From assembly GCA_003446015.1 (NCBI GenBank), contig DMBU01000014.1, positions 1 to 34,983 of the forward strand: 34,983 nt of DNA. Reading direction: 5' to 3'. Positions within the stretch are counted from its first letter, which is position 1; the number at the start of each line of letters is the position of its first letter. This document shows, one piece after another, positions 17,519 to 27,087 of the stretch. Source of the DNA: Bacteroidales bacterium (GTDB lineage: Bacteria > Bacteroidota > Bacteroidia > Bacteroidales > UBA12077). The translations under genes and the position numbers were made by a program. The notes below the pieces were generated by a model. That model was given only the letters and a program-made list of their open reading frames with translations. It made no database searches and was not told where the DNA came from.

Positions 17519-17918
17519 TTTCAGTTTCTATTCTGAGTTGATGAATGAAAGGTTTGTCGTTTTTTAATTTTATTAAAATAGTTACCCTGTATGTACCATT
17601 AAATGTAACCAGTTTCCCGATCGCAAACTTTGACTCTCCTTTTCCTCCTTCATGAATAAATTCAAAACTCTTTGGAAAGTGTTCGGTAAAAAAGTTGTCG
17701 ATAATCTGCTGTGCTTGTATGTTGCTGTAAACATCTTCTTTGTCAAGTATAACAAGTTCAATGGTGTTGTTAAAATAACGTGCAAGCTCTTCTGCATTTC
17801 CCACTTTAAATGCAATGGCAATATCGCGCGGAATCTCCTGATTATAGGTAAAAGCTCCCACATTAAAAACAAAGGAGAATATGATTATTAATGGTAACGC
17901 TTTTTTCAAGGTTTTCAT
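17511..17918 (-). CDS. DUF4783 exported protein
   Basis: Small exported protein resembling the Bacteroidota family DUF4783 (NTF2-like fold expected), function unknown. I place the start at the ATG at 17918 (135 aa), since MKTLKKALPLIIIFSFVFNVGAF is a clean signal peptide. An ATG 36 bases upstream would add an unlikely stretch. Recognisable parts are EIPRDIAIAFKVGNAEELARYFN, VILDKEDVYSN, QAQQIIDNFFTEHFP and a basic, beta-rich end. It overlaps nadC by 8 bases and diverges from rlmH, a neighbourhood I recall as frequent for this family. That neighbourhood suggests co-expression only. Confidence 0.8.
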   Translation of the reverse strand: MKTLKKALPLIIIFSFVFNVGAFTYNQEIPRDIAIAFKVGNAEELARYFNNTIELVILDKEDVYSNIQAQQIIDNFFTEHFPKSFEFIHEGGKGESKFAIGKLVTFNGTYRVTILIKLKNDKPFIHQLRIETEND

Positions 17919-18050
17919 TCTAAATCTTCTTAAGTTTGCGATATATTGTGGCAAAAATCAAGCCATAAATTATGCCAACATGAATGATTTTGGTATTTAT
18001 TTTGCGAAAATTATAAAAAATTACTGAATAAAAAAACAGAGCTTGTATTT

Positions 18051-18524
18051 ATGAAGATTAAACTTCTGCTGATTGGCAAGACCGACCTGGATTATTTGAA
18101 AAAGGGACTTGATGAATATGCTCAAAGATTAAAGCATTATTTGCCTTTTGAAATGATTATTATTCCTGATATAAAGAATACAAAGAACTTATCGGAAGTT
18201 CAACAAAAACAAAAAGAAGGGGAGTTGATTTTGAATCAATTAAATCCGGGAGATTATATTATTTTACTTGATGAAAAAGGAAAAGAGTATAGCTCAGTTG
18301 ACTTTTCTGAGTTTTTAATGAAACATATGATTTCCGGATTGAAAAACATGGTTTTTATTGTAGGTGGACCATATGGTTTTTCTGATGAAATATATAAAAT
18401 ATGTAATTCAAAAATCTCTTTGTCGAAAATGACTTTTTCGCATCAAATGGTTCGTTTAATTTTTACCGAGCAGTTATATAGAGCAATGACAATTATTAAG
18501 GGAGAGCCATATCATCATAAATAA
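18051..18524 (+). CDS. rlmH: 23S rRNA (pseudouridine1915-N3)-methyltransferase RlmH
   Basis: SPOUT-class methyltransferase that uses SAM to methylate pseudouridine 1915 in helix 69 of 23S rRNA on the assembled ribosome. The start MKIKLLLIGKT, the central ILLDEKGKEYSSVDFSEFL (71-89), the SAM-binding knot motif FIVGGPYGF (102-110) and the C-terminal SKMTFSHQMVRLIFTEQLYRAMTII with closing PYHHK are all characteristic. At 157 aa it matches E. coli RlmH (155 aa). It diverges from the DUF4783 gene over a 132-base spacer and is followed 68 bases later by the large histidine kinase gene. Confidence 0.97.
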   Translation: MKIKLLLIGKTDLDYLKKGLDEYAQRLKHYLPFEMIIIPDIKNTKNLSEVQQKQKEGELILNQLNPGDYIILLDEKGKEYSSVDFSEFLMKHMISGLKNMVFIVGGPYGFSDEIYKICNSKISLSKMTFSHQMVRLIFTEQLYRAMTIIKGEPYHHK

Positions 18525-18592
18525 ATGTATAAAATTTTAAATAATTTATTACCTTGTGCTTTCGTTGATATGATCAAAAGCGAGTATATTTT

Positions 18593-21500
18593 ATGAGAAT
18601 TTTCCAATCTGTTTTTCGTTATAAATTTCTCATCGGCTTAATTTTTTTTCTGAGTCTGGCAATTCTTTTTGAACAAAACATCCGTTTTCAGCCAAATGAG
18701 GAGGATGAGTTTAGTCGTTTTCAGGAGGTGGTTACAGAGAAAACCCAAAAGGTTGATCAGATTTTAAAAAACATTGAATCTGAACTTGATTCTGTTACAT
18801 TAAAAACCCTGATGTACAATCTGGATTATATTTCTGAAAATTTATATAAGGAAGAGGGAATTGTTTTATTAGGTTATTCTGGCGATTCGCTCGTTTATTG
18901 GACTGAAAATTCAATCCCTGTCGAAAATTACGCTGTCGATAATCAGTTATATAGTGATGTCGCAAAGCTTAAGAATGGATGGTTTATTATCAGGCATATT
19001 TACATTGATGATTACGAGCTTTTTGGATTAATTCTTATAAAGAATGAATATACCTATCAGAACGAGTTTATTAAGAGCGATTTTTTCTATCAGTATGAAC
19101 TTAATGTCCCGGTTAAAATCAGTGTTGACGACACGAAAGGATATCTGATTAATGATTATCAGGGAAACTATCTCTTTTCACTAGAACTAAAATCAAACCT
19201 TATTTACAATAAAACCAATGTTATACTATCGAGTATATTTTATTTCATAGCTATTCTGTTTTTGTTTTTAGGGATAAAAAAAATAGCTTTTAAAATAAAT
19301 CAGGTTAGAACAAAGCATATTTATCTTCTTCTGTTGTTTGTGTTCCTTATATTACTCAGGTATTTAATGCTGGAATACCACTTCCCAAAGGTGTTTAAGC
19401 AACTCGAACTCTTTCAGCCGCATCATTTTGCAATTTCTTTTTTTATGCCTTCTCTGGGCGATTTTCTGTTGCATTCGATCTTTGTGTTCTTTTTCTTTTC
19501 AATTTTTTATATCGAATTTAAAATAAAGATTCCGCATAAAAACATTTTTAAGTACAGCGTATTATCTTTTCTGCTTTTAGTTTCATTTGTTCTGTTTTTA
19601 TACATACACCATTTCTTTCAGAGTTTAATTTTACACTCAAGCATATCATTTGATGTGTATCGGTTTTTCAACTTGTCGATATATAGCCTTGTTGGTTTTA
19701 TCATTATTGTATTGCTGCTGGTATCCTTGTTTTTATTTGTTGATAAGACCTTAAAGATTTATGTTGATAAGATTCAAATTAAAGCTTTTATTTCTCTGTT
19801 TATTCCTCTTGTCATATTATTTGCAATCATTTTATACTTTTCATCCATTCAATTTAGTGTTTTTTCGCTTGCATTTTACAGTTTAATAGTCGTTTATATT
19901 TCATATGTAAGGCTTTACAAAAAAACATACACTTATCTAATACTTATTATTGTTTTACTCATATTTGCTTTATACACTGTAAGTTTTATAACAATTACCA
20001 GTAGTCAGAAAGATCAGAATACACGGAAAGTTTTAGCACTTAACCTGGCTAATGAGCATGATCAGATTGCCGAAATGTTACTCGAAGGTATCGAGGATGA
20101 AATTGAAAGTGATACCATTGTAAGAGACCTTTTAACCTGGCACTTACAAAACGAGGGAACTATACTTGAGCATCTGCAAATGACCTATTTTAGTGGATAT
20201 TTCAGAAAATATGGATTGCAAATATCAGTTTGCGATCCGAACGATGAATTAACACTGCTTCTGGAAAACAGTACAGAGATTGTTCATTGTTATTCATTTT
20301 TCGAAGATAAATTAGAACTGGAAGGTAGCCAGTTACAAAATAGCAGGTATTATTTTCTGGATAACTTAAATGGAAGAATAAGTTATATTGGTCAGTTTGT
20401 ATATAAAAAACCTGAATGGAGAAACGAAGTTTCATTGTATATTTCATTAGATTCTAAACTTGTTAATCAGGAATTAGGATATCCCGAATTATTGCTCGAT
20501 AGCAAAATGAGCAGCTCAAAAGTGTTAAGCGATTATTCTTATTCTAAATATAAGGATGGAAACCTGATGACCCGATCAGGAGATTTTTCATATCAGCTGA
20601 AATTTCCGGAGTATTGGCAATCGGATGAAGAATTTTATTTTACCAGCGATCATAACTATGAGCATCTTATTTATAAAATTGATGATTCAACATCTATTGT
20701 AATAAGTAATAAAAAATTAAGATTTATTGACGTTCTTGCTTCATTCTCATACATTTTTGTATTCTACTATATTCTTTATACCCTGGTTTTATTTGTATTA
20801 AAGTTTCCCGAAAATATCAAAGAGTTTAATTACGATTTTAAAAACAAGATCAAATTTTCAATGATCGGAGTTTTGTTGCTATCGTTGATATTTGTGGGTT
20901 TTGGCACAATTTATTATAATATAAACCAGTTCGAACGTAATTTATACGAAAACATTGGTGAGAAAATACAATCTGTTTTAGTTGAGCTAAAACAAAAACT
21001 AGGTGGTGATCTGGAATTGTCACCCGAAGATTACGATTATTATGAATATTTATTAGTAAAGTTTGCCAATGTATTTTTTATCGACATTAATCTGTATGAT
21101 ATTAATGGTAATTTATTAGCCTCGTCACAATCGCAGGTTTTTGAAAAAGGCCTCATGGGAAATAAGATGAACATTGATGCATACCGGGAAATGGTTATCA
21201 ATAAAAGCGGAGAATATATACATAAAGAATCGGTGGGCGAAATGACATATTATTCTGCGTATGTTCCTTTTAAAAACGACGATAACGAACTCTTAGCTTA
21301 TCTTAATCTCCCATATTTTACGAAACAAAGTGCCTTAAAAAAAGAAATATATACCATTGTTGTGGCAGTGGTAAATATCTATTTCTTTTTAATATTGATT
21401 TCAGTTGTTGTAGCCATATTTGTTTCGAACAATATTACCAAACCCTTACAGCTAATTCAGGAGCGATTCAGGGCTATCGATTTAGGAAAGCAAAATGAAC

Positions 21501-22306
21501 CTATCGCTTATACCAGCCGCGATGAGATTGGTAGTTTAATTAAAGAATACAACCGGATGGTTAGCGAATTAACCGAGAATGCCGAAAAACTTGCAAAATC
21601 GGAACGTGAATCGGCATGGCGCGAAATGGCAAAGCAAATTGCTCACGAAATAAAAAATCCCTTAACACCCATGAAACTTTCGGTGCAATATTTGCAAAAA
21701 GCATGGAAAGATGGAATTCCAGATTTTGATCATCGGCTTGAAAAGTTTTCTAACTCACTAATTAGTCAGATTAATAATTTATCGAGCATTGCTACGGAGT
21801 TTTCAAACTTTGCTAAAATGCCCAGGGCCAGAGCCGAGCAGGTAAATATATATGCTAAGTTAACCGATACGATCAATTTGCTGGAAAGCACCGAAAATGT
21901 TACGTTCGATACGGATTTTCCGGCTAAAGAAGAACTGTATGTATATGCCGATAAAGAACAATTGTTAATTGTTTTTAGTAATCTTATTCAGAATGGAATA
22001 CAGGCCGTTCCAAAGGAACGCGATGCTGTTATAAAAATTCGTGTAGAGACAATCAAAGACCATGTTAAGATTAGCATACAAGATAATGGAAAAGGAATTA
22101 CCGACGATTTAAAGGATAAGTTGTTTATTCCTAATTTTACAACTAAATCAAGTGGTATGGGACTTGGATTAGCCATTGTAAAAAATATTGTCGAAAATGC
22201 CGGTGGTGAAATATGGTACGAAACTCGAATTGAAGAGCCTTCGAAAGGAATTGCAGGAGAAACGAGTTTCTTCGTAACTTTCCCTGTATATAAACAATCT
22301 GACTAG
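18593..22306 (+). CDS. Large multi-sensor NtrY-like histidine kinase (orphan)
   Basis: Membrane histidine kinase of 1237 aa. Order: TM1 (about 11-28); extracytoplasmic region 1 (29-207); a block of about seven or eight helices (208-465); extracytoplasmic region 2 (470-710); two helices (711-778 region); extracytoplasmic region 3, Cache-like (779-918); TM (about 919-944); HAMP (about 945-1000, ITKPLQLIQERFRAIDLG); HisKA with AHEIKNPLTPMKLS (His1018); HATPase with FSNLIQNGIQA (about 1126), DNGKGI and SGMGLGLAIVKNI. The phospho-acceptor and ATP motifs are intact, and AHEIKNPLTPM is NtrY-like. The multi-helix block and three sensor regions make it about twice the usual length. No response regulator is adjacent. 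The LuxR regulator 10 kb away lacks a phospho-Asp, so it is not an obvious partner. Confidence 0.9.
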   Translation: MRIFQSVFRYKFLIGLIFFLSLAILFEQNIRFQPNEEDEFSRFQEVVTEKTQKVDQILKNIESELDSVTLKTLMYNLDYISENLYKEEGIVLLGYSGDSLVYWTENSIPVENYAVDNQLYSDVAKLKNGWFIIRHIYIDDYELFGLILIKNEYTYQNEFIKSDFFYQYELNVPVKISVDDTKGYLINDYQGNYLFSLELKSNLIYNKTNVILSSIFYFIAILFLFLGIKKIAFKINQVRTKHIYLLLLFVFLILLRYLMLEYHFPKVFKQLELFQPHHFAISFFMPSLGDFLLHSIFVFFFFSIFYIEFKIKIPHKNIFKYSVLSFLLLVSFVLFLYIHHFFQSLILHSSISFDVYRFFNLSIYSLVGFIIIVLLLVSLFLFVDKTLKIYVDKIQIKAFISLFIPLVILFAIILYFSSIQFSVFSLAFYSLIVVYISYVRLYKKTYTYLILIIVLLIFALYTVSFITITSSQKDQNTRKVLALNLANEHDQIAEMLLEGIEDEIESDTIVRDLLTWHLQNEGTILEHLQMTYFSGYFRKYGLQISVCDPNDELTLLLENSTEIVHCYSFFEDKLELEGSQLQNSRYYFLDNLNGRISYIGQFVYKKPEWRNEVSLYISLDSKLVNQELGYPELLLDSKMSSSKVLSDYSYSKYKDGNLMTRSGDFSYQLKFPEYWQSDEEFYFTSDHNYEHLIYKIDDSTSIVISNKKLRFIDVLASFSYIFVFYYILYTLVLFVLKFPENIKEFNYDFKNKIKFSMIGVLLLSLIFVGFGTIYYNINQFERNLYENIGEKIQSVLVELKQKLGGDLELSPEDYDYYEYLLVKFANVFFIDINLYDINGNLLASSQSQVFEKGLMGNKMNIDAYREMVINKSGEYIHKESVGEMTYYSAYVPFKNDDNELLAYLNLPYFTKQSALKKEIYTIVVAVVNIYFFLILISVVVAIFVSNNITKPLQLIQERFRAIDLGKQNEPIAYTSRDEIGSLIKEYNRMVSELTENAEKLAKSERESAWREMAKQIAHEIKNPLTPMKLSVQYLQKAWKDGIPDFDHRLEKFSNSLISQINNLSSIATEFSNFAKMPRARAEQVNIYAKLTDTINLLESTENVTFDTDFPAKEELYVYADKEQLLIVFSNLIQNGIQAVPKERDAVIKIRVETIKDHVKISIQDNGKGITDDLKDKLFIPNFTTKSSGMGLGLAIVKNIVENAGGEIWYETRIEEPSKGIAGETSFFVTFPVYKQSD

Positions 22307-22442
22307 TTCTTTGTTCTTTTTAACTTGGGATGTATAATGCAATTAAAAACCTGACTGATGTACTAAGAAGTAACACTTTTGAACTGAAGTAATGGTTATT
22401 TTTTATTTGATGAAAAGTTAATGCATTCATACAAAATATTTA

Positions 22443-22450
22443 TATATTTG
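22443..22450 (+). promoter_or_regulatory. Candidate -7 element for the surface-protein operon
   Basis: TATATTTG is an exact match to TAnnTTTG, 44 bases before the TTG start at 22495. A GTTA at 22417-22420 is the only -33 candidate at suitable spacing, and it is poor. It would drive the five-gene unit that follows. Confidence 0.4.
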
Positions 22451-22494
22451 TTATATATTGGACTTTTTATAAGAAAAATTAAATTTTTTGGATT

Positions 22495-25400
22495 TTGAAA
22501 AGGGAGTTTTTAATTACAATATTTTTTAGTTTTTTTATTTTTTTGTCGAACGGGGTTTTTTCTCAAACTTCTATTTCCGGAATTATTAACTCCTATACTG
22601 CTGTCGATTCTATATTTTCTACCAAAGATACTATTCTGGTTACTGATGCTTCTGCATTTAGTGCCAACGATACGGTTATGATCTACCAGGTAAAAGGTGC
22701 AAATCCTGTGATTGATACTATTACTAACCCATATAATTTTGGCAGTGTTAGGAATACAACTGAATTACAAATGGCAGGAAAATATGAAATAATTCTTGTT
22801 CAAGAAAAGATTGGAAATTTAATCATATTTAAAGCAATTCTCAATAATGAGTATGATACAGATGAGTTTGTTCAGCTAATTAAGATTCCTTCATATAAAA
22901 GTGCCAGACTAGAAGGAGAACTAACTTGTGGATCATGGGATGGAACTTCCGGTGGAATATTGGCATTAATGGTTAGTGATACTCTTTTCTTAGATTATGA
23001 TATAAATGTTGTAGGAAAAGGATTTCTGGGAGGAGCTCCATTTGAAAGTAATGGAGAATGTTCAAAAGCGGATTCTGCAATTTATGGCTCACAATATTTC
23101 AGTGAAAGTGCCACAACAGTGAGTGCAGGTTTTAAGGGAGAAGGTATTGCTAGGTTTAACTCCTTGTACAGAAAGGGATTAGGTCGATGGTCCAATGGTG
23201 GCGGTGGTGGTAATGCTAGATTTGCAGGAGGCGGTGGTGGTGGAAATAGTGGTAATGGGGGTTATGGGGGTGAAGAAGATACTTTAACTTGTGTTACTAC
23301 TCCGGCATTTGAAGATAGTCCAAATTATGATGGATACTGGAATGCATTGGGGGGAAGTGATGGTTTCGGCTTAGGGAAGCAAAATTTAGTAAATGATTCA
23401 ACTATATTTTTTGGAGGTGGTGGTGGAGCAGGTACATATTCTGGTTTAAAAACTGCTTCTTTTGGTGGTAACGGTGGTGGAATAGTTATAATTATAGCTC
23501 GGATTATTCAATCTGCAAATGATAAAATCATTGCAAATGGAGAGACTGTTTCTCCTATTGTCACTGCTTCTGGTGGAGGTGGTGGCGCAGGGGGGTCAAT
23601 TGTTTTTGATATAGAAACTGTAATTGGAAACCTTACTGTTTCAACTAAAGGAGGAGATGGTGGTTGGGTAGAAATTTATGGTAATTCTGGTCCTGGAGGT
23701 GGAGGTGGAGGTGGTCCTGTTTTATGGAATAATACAAGACCTGATAATGTTACTTTAATAAGTACTGGAGGAAAACCAGGAAATTCAGATGATAGGGCTC
23801 CTGAGCTTTTCCCCCATAAAGCTAAAAGCGGTTCTGCAGGAACAGAAACAATAAACATTAAGGTACCTTTGACCGGATTTTTATTTAATTCAATTACTTC
23901 CAATCAACAAGTTTGTATGGGTGATGTTCCGGAATTAATAACAGGAACCGAACCAAGAGGTGGTAATGGAACATTTACATTTCAATGGCAATATAAAAAA
24001 AACATATCTGATTCATGGATTGATACTTCTGTTACTACAAGAGATCTTCAACCAGTGTCTTTAACAGATACTACTTATTACCAGCGAATAGTTACTTCTG
24101 GAAGTATAGATGACTATGGTAACGTTGTTGAAATTATTGTGCATGACTATGTTGAAGGAAATACCATTTACATGCCGATGGATTCTGTAATCTGTGTTGG
24201 GAATTCTGTTGGCGAATTTCTGGGTACAAGGGTAATGCTTGGTGGAGATCCTGTTTCTTATCAGTATATTTGGGAGTATAGTCATGACTACACTAACTGG
24301 ACCCAGGGAACAGGCGGCGAAGATACGGTTTATGCTCATGGCGAAATTATGGATACAACCTACATAAGACGAAGAGTTATTTCCGGTGGTTGTAAAGATA
24401 CGGCCTCATTGTATAATCCTATTATTGGCCTGCCTAAAATTTTAAATGTTATAATCCCCGATCAGGAAACTTGTTATGGTGATTCAGTTCTTGAACTTTC
24501 GAGCGATGTTTTGGCTAATGGTTTAGGACCCGGTTCATATACATTTCAATGGTTAAAAAGTGTCGATGAATTGAATTGGACTGATACAATCGGTGCAATT
24601 GATTCCATATTACAACCTCCTCCTTTATTCGATACAATTTATTATAAACGAATAGTATATTCCGACGATTGTATTGATACAAGTAGTGCTGTTACGATTG
24701 AGGTTTTACCATTAATTCAAAATAATATCATCGAAAATAATCCTCCTGTTTTCACATGCTACAATACAAATCCTGAAATCTTAATTGGAAGTTCACCTCA
24801 GGGTGGAAGAGGTGCGGGAACTTATATTTACCAGTGGCAGGATAGTATAGCGAATGGAGAATGGACCGATATTACAACGGATGCTGATGGTCCGGATTAT
24901 AGTCCCGGAGCATTAATCGACACTACATTTTACAGAAGAAATATTATTTCTGGTGCATGCAAAGATTCCTCAGCATTTATTAAAATTGGCTTGTGGGATT
25001 TACCTGAAGGAGCTATTCTTGGAATTGTTGACAGTATTTGCACGAATACAGACCATGTAATTAATTTCCTTTTACAAGATACAGGCGAATTTCCTCTTAA
25101 CTTATATTATTCTGATGGAATCAACAGTAATAATGTAGCGCTGAATGTGGCTAATCCCGGAGCCTTGCCTTATACTGTAACTCCTGTTACATCTGATTCT
25201 GTTCAGGTATATATTTATACAATTGATTCAATTCTTGATAGTCATGGATGTCGGGCAGTAATTAAAGAGGGCCACGATACAATTCGTGTTTATGGAAAAC
25301 CCACGATAGACGCTGGATTTGATGATGAAAATTGTGAGCTTACGATCCAATTAAATGCTGATTTAGATTTTGGAACAGGAAGCTGGACTGATACATATGC

Positions 25401-26139
25401 CAGTATTACCGATGAACAAATACATTCTCCAAATGCAACTGTAAATGTTGATACGGCCGGAATATTTAAATATTATTGGGATGTAGATAATGTAAAATGT
25501 TTTACAAGAGACTCCGTTGAGATTGCTTTATACGAAAAACCATTCGATCAGCGTGTTTTCCATACCGATACCATTACTCGTGCAATTACTGTAAATCCTG
25601 CCGATAATAGTATTTTAACCTTACGACAGGTAAGCGATATTGAATTAAAAGGAACGTACAAAGACTCAAGCGATTTTGAGGTAATAACAACCTGGAGCAT
25701 TGAAGAAGGAAGTGCTGATCCTTACGGTGCATTCATAAATGATTCTGTTATAACATTTACAAATTTAGACGATGAGCTTGGGAACAGGGTTCTTGTTTTA
25801 TGGAAAGTTGAAAAAAGAGAATGCCCTGATACAACTTTAATGACAAGCATAAAACTTGATGAAATATTCGAACCAAACGGATTTACACCAAATGGAGATG
25901 GAGTTAACGATTATCTGATTTTTAATGGAATTGAAAAATTCCCCAATAATGAATTAATTATATATAATCGTTGGGGTGCTGAAGTCTTTAGTCAACCAAA
26001 TTATTCAAACGAGAACGGCTGGAACGGAAAAAATAATAGTGGAAATGACTTACCTGAGGATACTTATTTTTATGTTTTTACAGTGGATAATGATCCGGGA
26101 GAAACTCGAAAGGGATTTATTGTACTTAAACGATTTTAA
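22495..26139 (+). CDS. Glycine-rich repeat surface protein with T9SS type B sorting domain
   Basis: Large exported protein (1214 aa), probably moved across the outer membrane by the type IX system and shown on the surface or released. The signal peptide ends in GVFSQ (24). The TTG start is forced: an in-frame TAA lies five codons upstream with no ATG between. Residues 25-225 are beta-rich. About 232-408 are glycine-rich with four Gly5-7 clusters (near 233-262, 306, 358, 397). Four repeats follow (469-835), each with a Cys near its start, TF/YQWQ and DTTYYxRxxxSG. The C-terminus from about 1123 is the gliding-associated type B tail: EPNGFTPNGDGVNDY, NNELIIYNRWGAEVF, GWNGKNNSGNDLPEDTYFYVF and a final KGFIVLKRF. 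Its stop overlaps the next start (TAATG). An adhesin is inferred, not shown. Confidence 0.92.
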   Translation: MKREFLITIFFSFFIFLSNGVFSQTSISGIINSYTAVDSIFSTKDTILVTDASAFSANDTVMIYQVKGANPVIDTITNPYNFGSVRNTTELQMAGKYEIILVQEKIGNLIIFKAILNNEYDTDEFVQLIKIPSYKSARLEGELTCGSWDGTSGGILALMVSDTLFLDYDINVVGKGFLGGAPFESNGECSKADSAIYGSQYFSESATTVSAGFKGEGIARFNSLYRKGLGRWSNGGGGGNARFAGGGGGGNSGNGGYGGEEDTLTCVTTPAFEDSPNYDGYWNALGGSDGFGLGKQNLVNDSTIFFGGGGGAGTYSGLKTASFGGNGGGIVIIIARIIQSANDKIIANGETVSPIVTASGGGGGAGGSIVFDIETVIGNLTVSTKGGDGGWVEIYGNSGPGGGGGGGPVLWNNTRPDNVTLISTGGKPGNSDDRAPELFPHKAKSGSAGTETINIKVPLTGFLFNSITSNQQVCMGDVPELITGTEPRGGNGTFTFQWQYKKNISDSWIDTSVTTRDLQPVSLTDTTYYQRIVTSGSIDDYGNVVEIIVHDYVEGNTIYMPMDSVICVGNSVGEFLGTRVMLGGDPVSYQYIWEYSHDYTNWTQGTGGEDTVYAHGEIMDTTYIRRRVISGGCKDTASLYNPIIGLPKILNVIIPDQETCYGDSVLELSSDVLANGLGPGSYTFQWLKSVDELNWTDTIGAIDSILQPPPLFDTIYYKRIVYSDDCIDTSSAVTIEVLPLIQNNIIENNPPVFTCYNTNPEILIGSSPQGGRGAGTYIYQWQDSIANGEWTDITTDADGPDYSPGALIDTTFYRRNIISGACKDSSAFIKIGLWDLPEGAILGIVDSICTNTDHVINFLLQDTGEFPLNLYYSDGINSNNVALNVANPGALPYTVTPVTSDSVQVYIYTIDSILDSHGCRAVIKEGHDTIRVYGKPTIDAGFDDENCELTIQLNADLDFGTGSWTDTYASITDEQIHSPNATVNVDTAGIFKYYWDVDNVKCFTRDSVEIALYEKPFDQRVFHTDTITRAITVNPADNSILTLRQVSDIELKGTYKDSSDFEVITTWSIEEGSADPYGAFINDSVITFTNLDDELGNRVLVLWKVEKRECPDTTLMTSIKLDEIFEPNGFTPNGDGVNDYLIFNGIEKFPNNELIIYNRWGAEVFSQPNYSNENGWNGKNNSGNDLPEDTYFYVFTVDNDPGETRKGFIVLKRF
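23899..24999 (+). repeat. Four tandem protein-level Ig/PKD-like repeats in the surface protein
   Basis: Four units of about 90 residues begin near residues 469, 561, 655 and 750. Shared landmarks are a Cys before a glycine-ended loop, an aromatic F/Y-x-W strand (FQWQ, YIWE, FQWL, YQWQ), a W-T/I-D turn, and D-T-T-F/Y-Y-x-R near the end. The DNA copies have diverged, so this is an old duplication. Confidence 0.75.
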
Positions 26140-27086
26140 TGACCAGATATATTAACATAGTATTCTTATTTTTTCTTTTAGTTCCATTATTTGGGTTAAG
26201 CCAGACAAGTAACCTTAAAGTTGGGCAACCATATGAACCGATTTATAGTCAGTACTGGGTTAATGGTTTGGCTATAAACCCTGCATATACCGGAAGCAGG
26301 GAGTGTTTCTCCAATACAATTCTTTACAGAAATCAATGGATGGGCTTCGACGGTGCACCCGTTACACAAACATTAAGTAGCCATGCACCTTTTAAAGATG
26401 AGAAAAATGCAGCAGGTATTTTTATCTTTCATGAGAAAATAGGTGTTACGGATTATTATGATGTATATGGCAATTATGCTTTTCGATTTCAGCTGGGTGC
26501 AGGAAGGCTATCTTTAGGATTACGAGTAGGGGCCACATTTTTTCAGGGAAATTATTCAGAGATTAGTTCAAACCCTGAAGGTTTACCAGACGAATTGTTT
26601 TTAGTAAATGAGTCAGAAATTTTTCCAAATTTTGGTGTAGGGGCATATTATTACACTTCTAAATTTTTTATAGGTTTTTCTGTTCCTAAGCTGCTTTCAT
26701 ACGAAGTAAAGAACTCCCAAAAGAAAATGAATATTGGTCCCGGGAATTATGATTTTTTATTTACGAGCGGTGTTTTAGTTAATGTATTTACAAATGTTAA
26801 GTGGAGGCCATCATTTTTACTCAGGTATAGAATGGATAATACTTTTCAGATTGATGCAGGATTTAATTTTATTTTATTTGATGCCATTTGGGCTGGTTAT
26901 TCTTACAGATACAATGATGAACATTCAGTTATGCTGGAATACCAGGCGACAGACCAAATTAGAGCTGGTGTTGCCTATGATTTTGCAAGCGGTGATCTTG
27001 CAGGACAGCACGATGGTTCTTTAGAATTAATTTTACGTTACGAATTTAAATATAGAATTAGAGCAGTTAGCCCAAGATATTTTTAA
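26139..27086 (+). CDS. PorP/SprF family type IX secretion outer-membrane protein
   Basis: Predicted outer-membrane beta-barrel of the PorP/SprF family (315 aa, normal length). In Flavobacterium, SprF is needed for secretion and surface attachment of its neighbour SprB, a type B cargo. A signal peptide ends in GLSQ (22). The family hallmark is PIYSQYWVNGLAINPAYTGSRE, then LYRNQWMGFDGAPVTQTLSSHAPF, and alternating aromatic strands in the rest (GNYAFRFQLGAGRLSLGLRVG, IWAGYSYRYNDEHSVMLEYQ). The ATG overlaps the cargo gene's stop by one base, which argues for tight co-expression. I infer that it is the dedicated partner of the upstream type B protein, as in sprB/sprF pairs. It is not the core PorP, since porKLMN are absent here. 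Confidence 0.92.
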   Translation: MTRYINIVFLFFLLVPLFGLSQTSNLKVGQPYEPIYSQYWVNGLAINPAYTGSRECFSNTILYRNQWMGFDGAPVTQTLSSHAPFKDEKNAAGIFIFHEKIGVTDYYDVYGNYAFRFQLGAGRLSLGLRVGATFFQGNYSEISSNPEGLPDELFLVNESEIFPNFGVGAYYYTSKFFIGFSVPKLLSYEVKNSQKKMNIGPGNYDFLFTSGVLVNVFTNVKWRPSFLLRYRMDNTFQIDAGFNFILFDAIWAGYSYRYNDEHSVMLEYQATDQIRAGVAYDFASGDLAGQHDGSLELILRYEFKYRIRAVSPRYF

Positions 27087-27087
27087 A

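Noticed and set aside
23676..23903. Minus-strand frame ending in a proline run
   Set aside because: The prolines are only the complement of the glycine codons of the surface protein.
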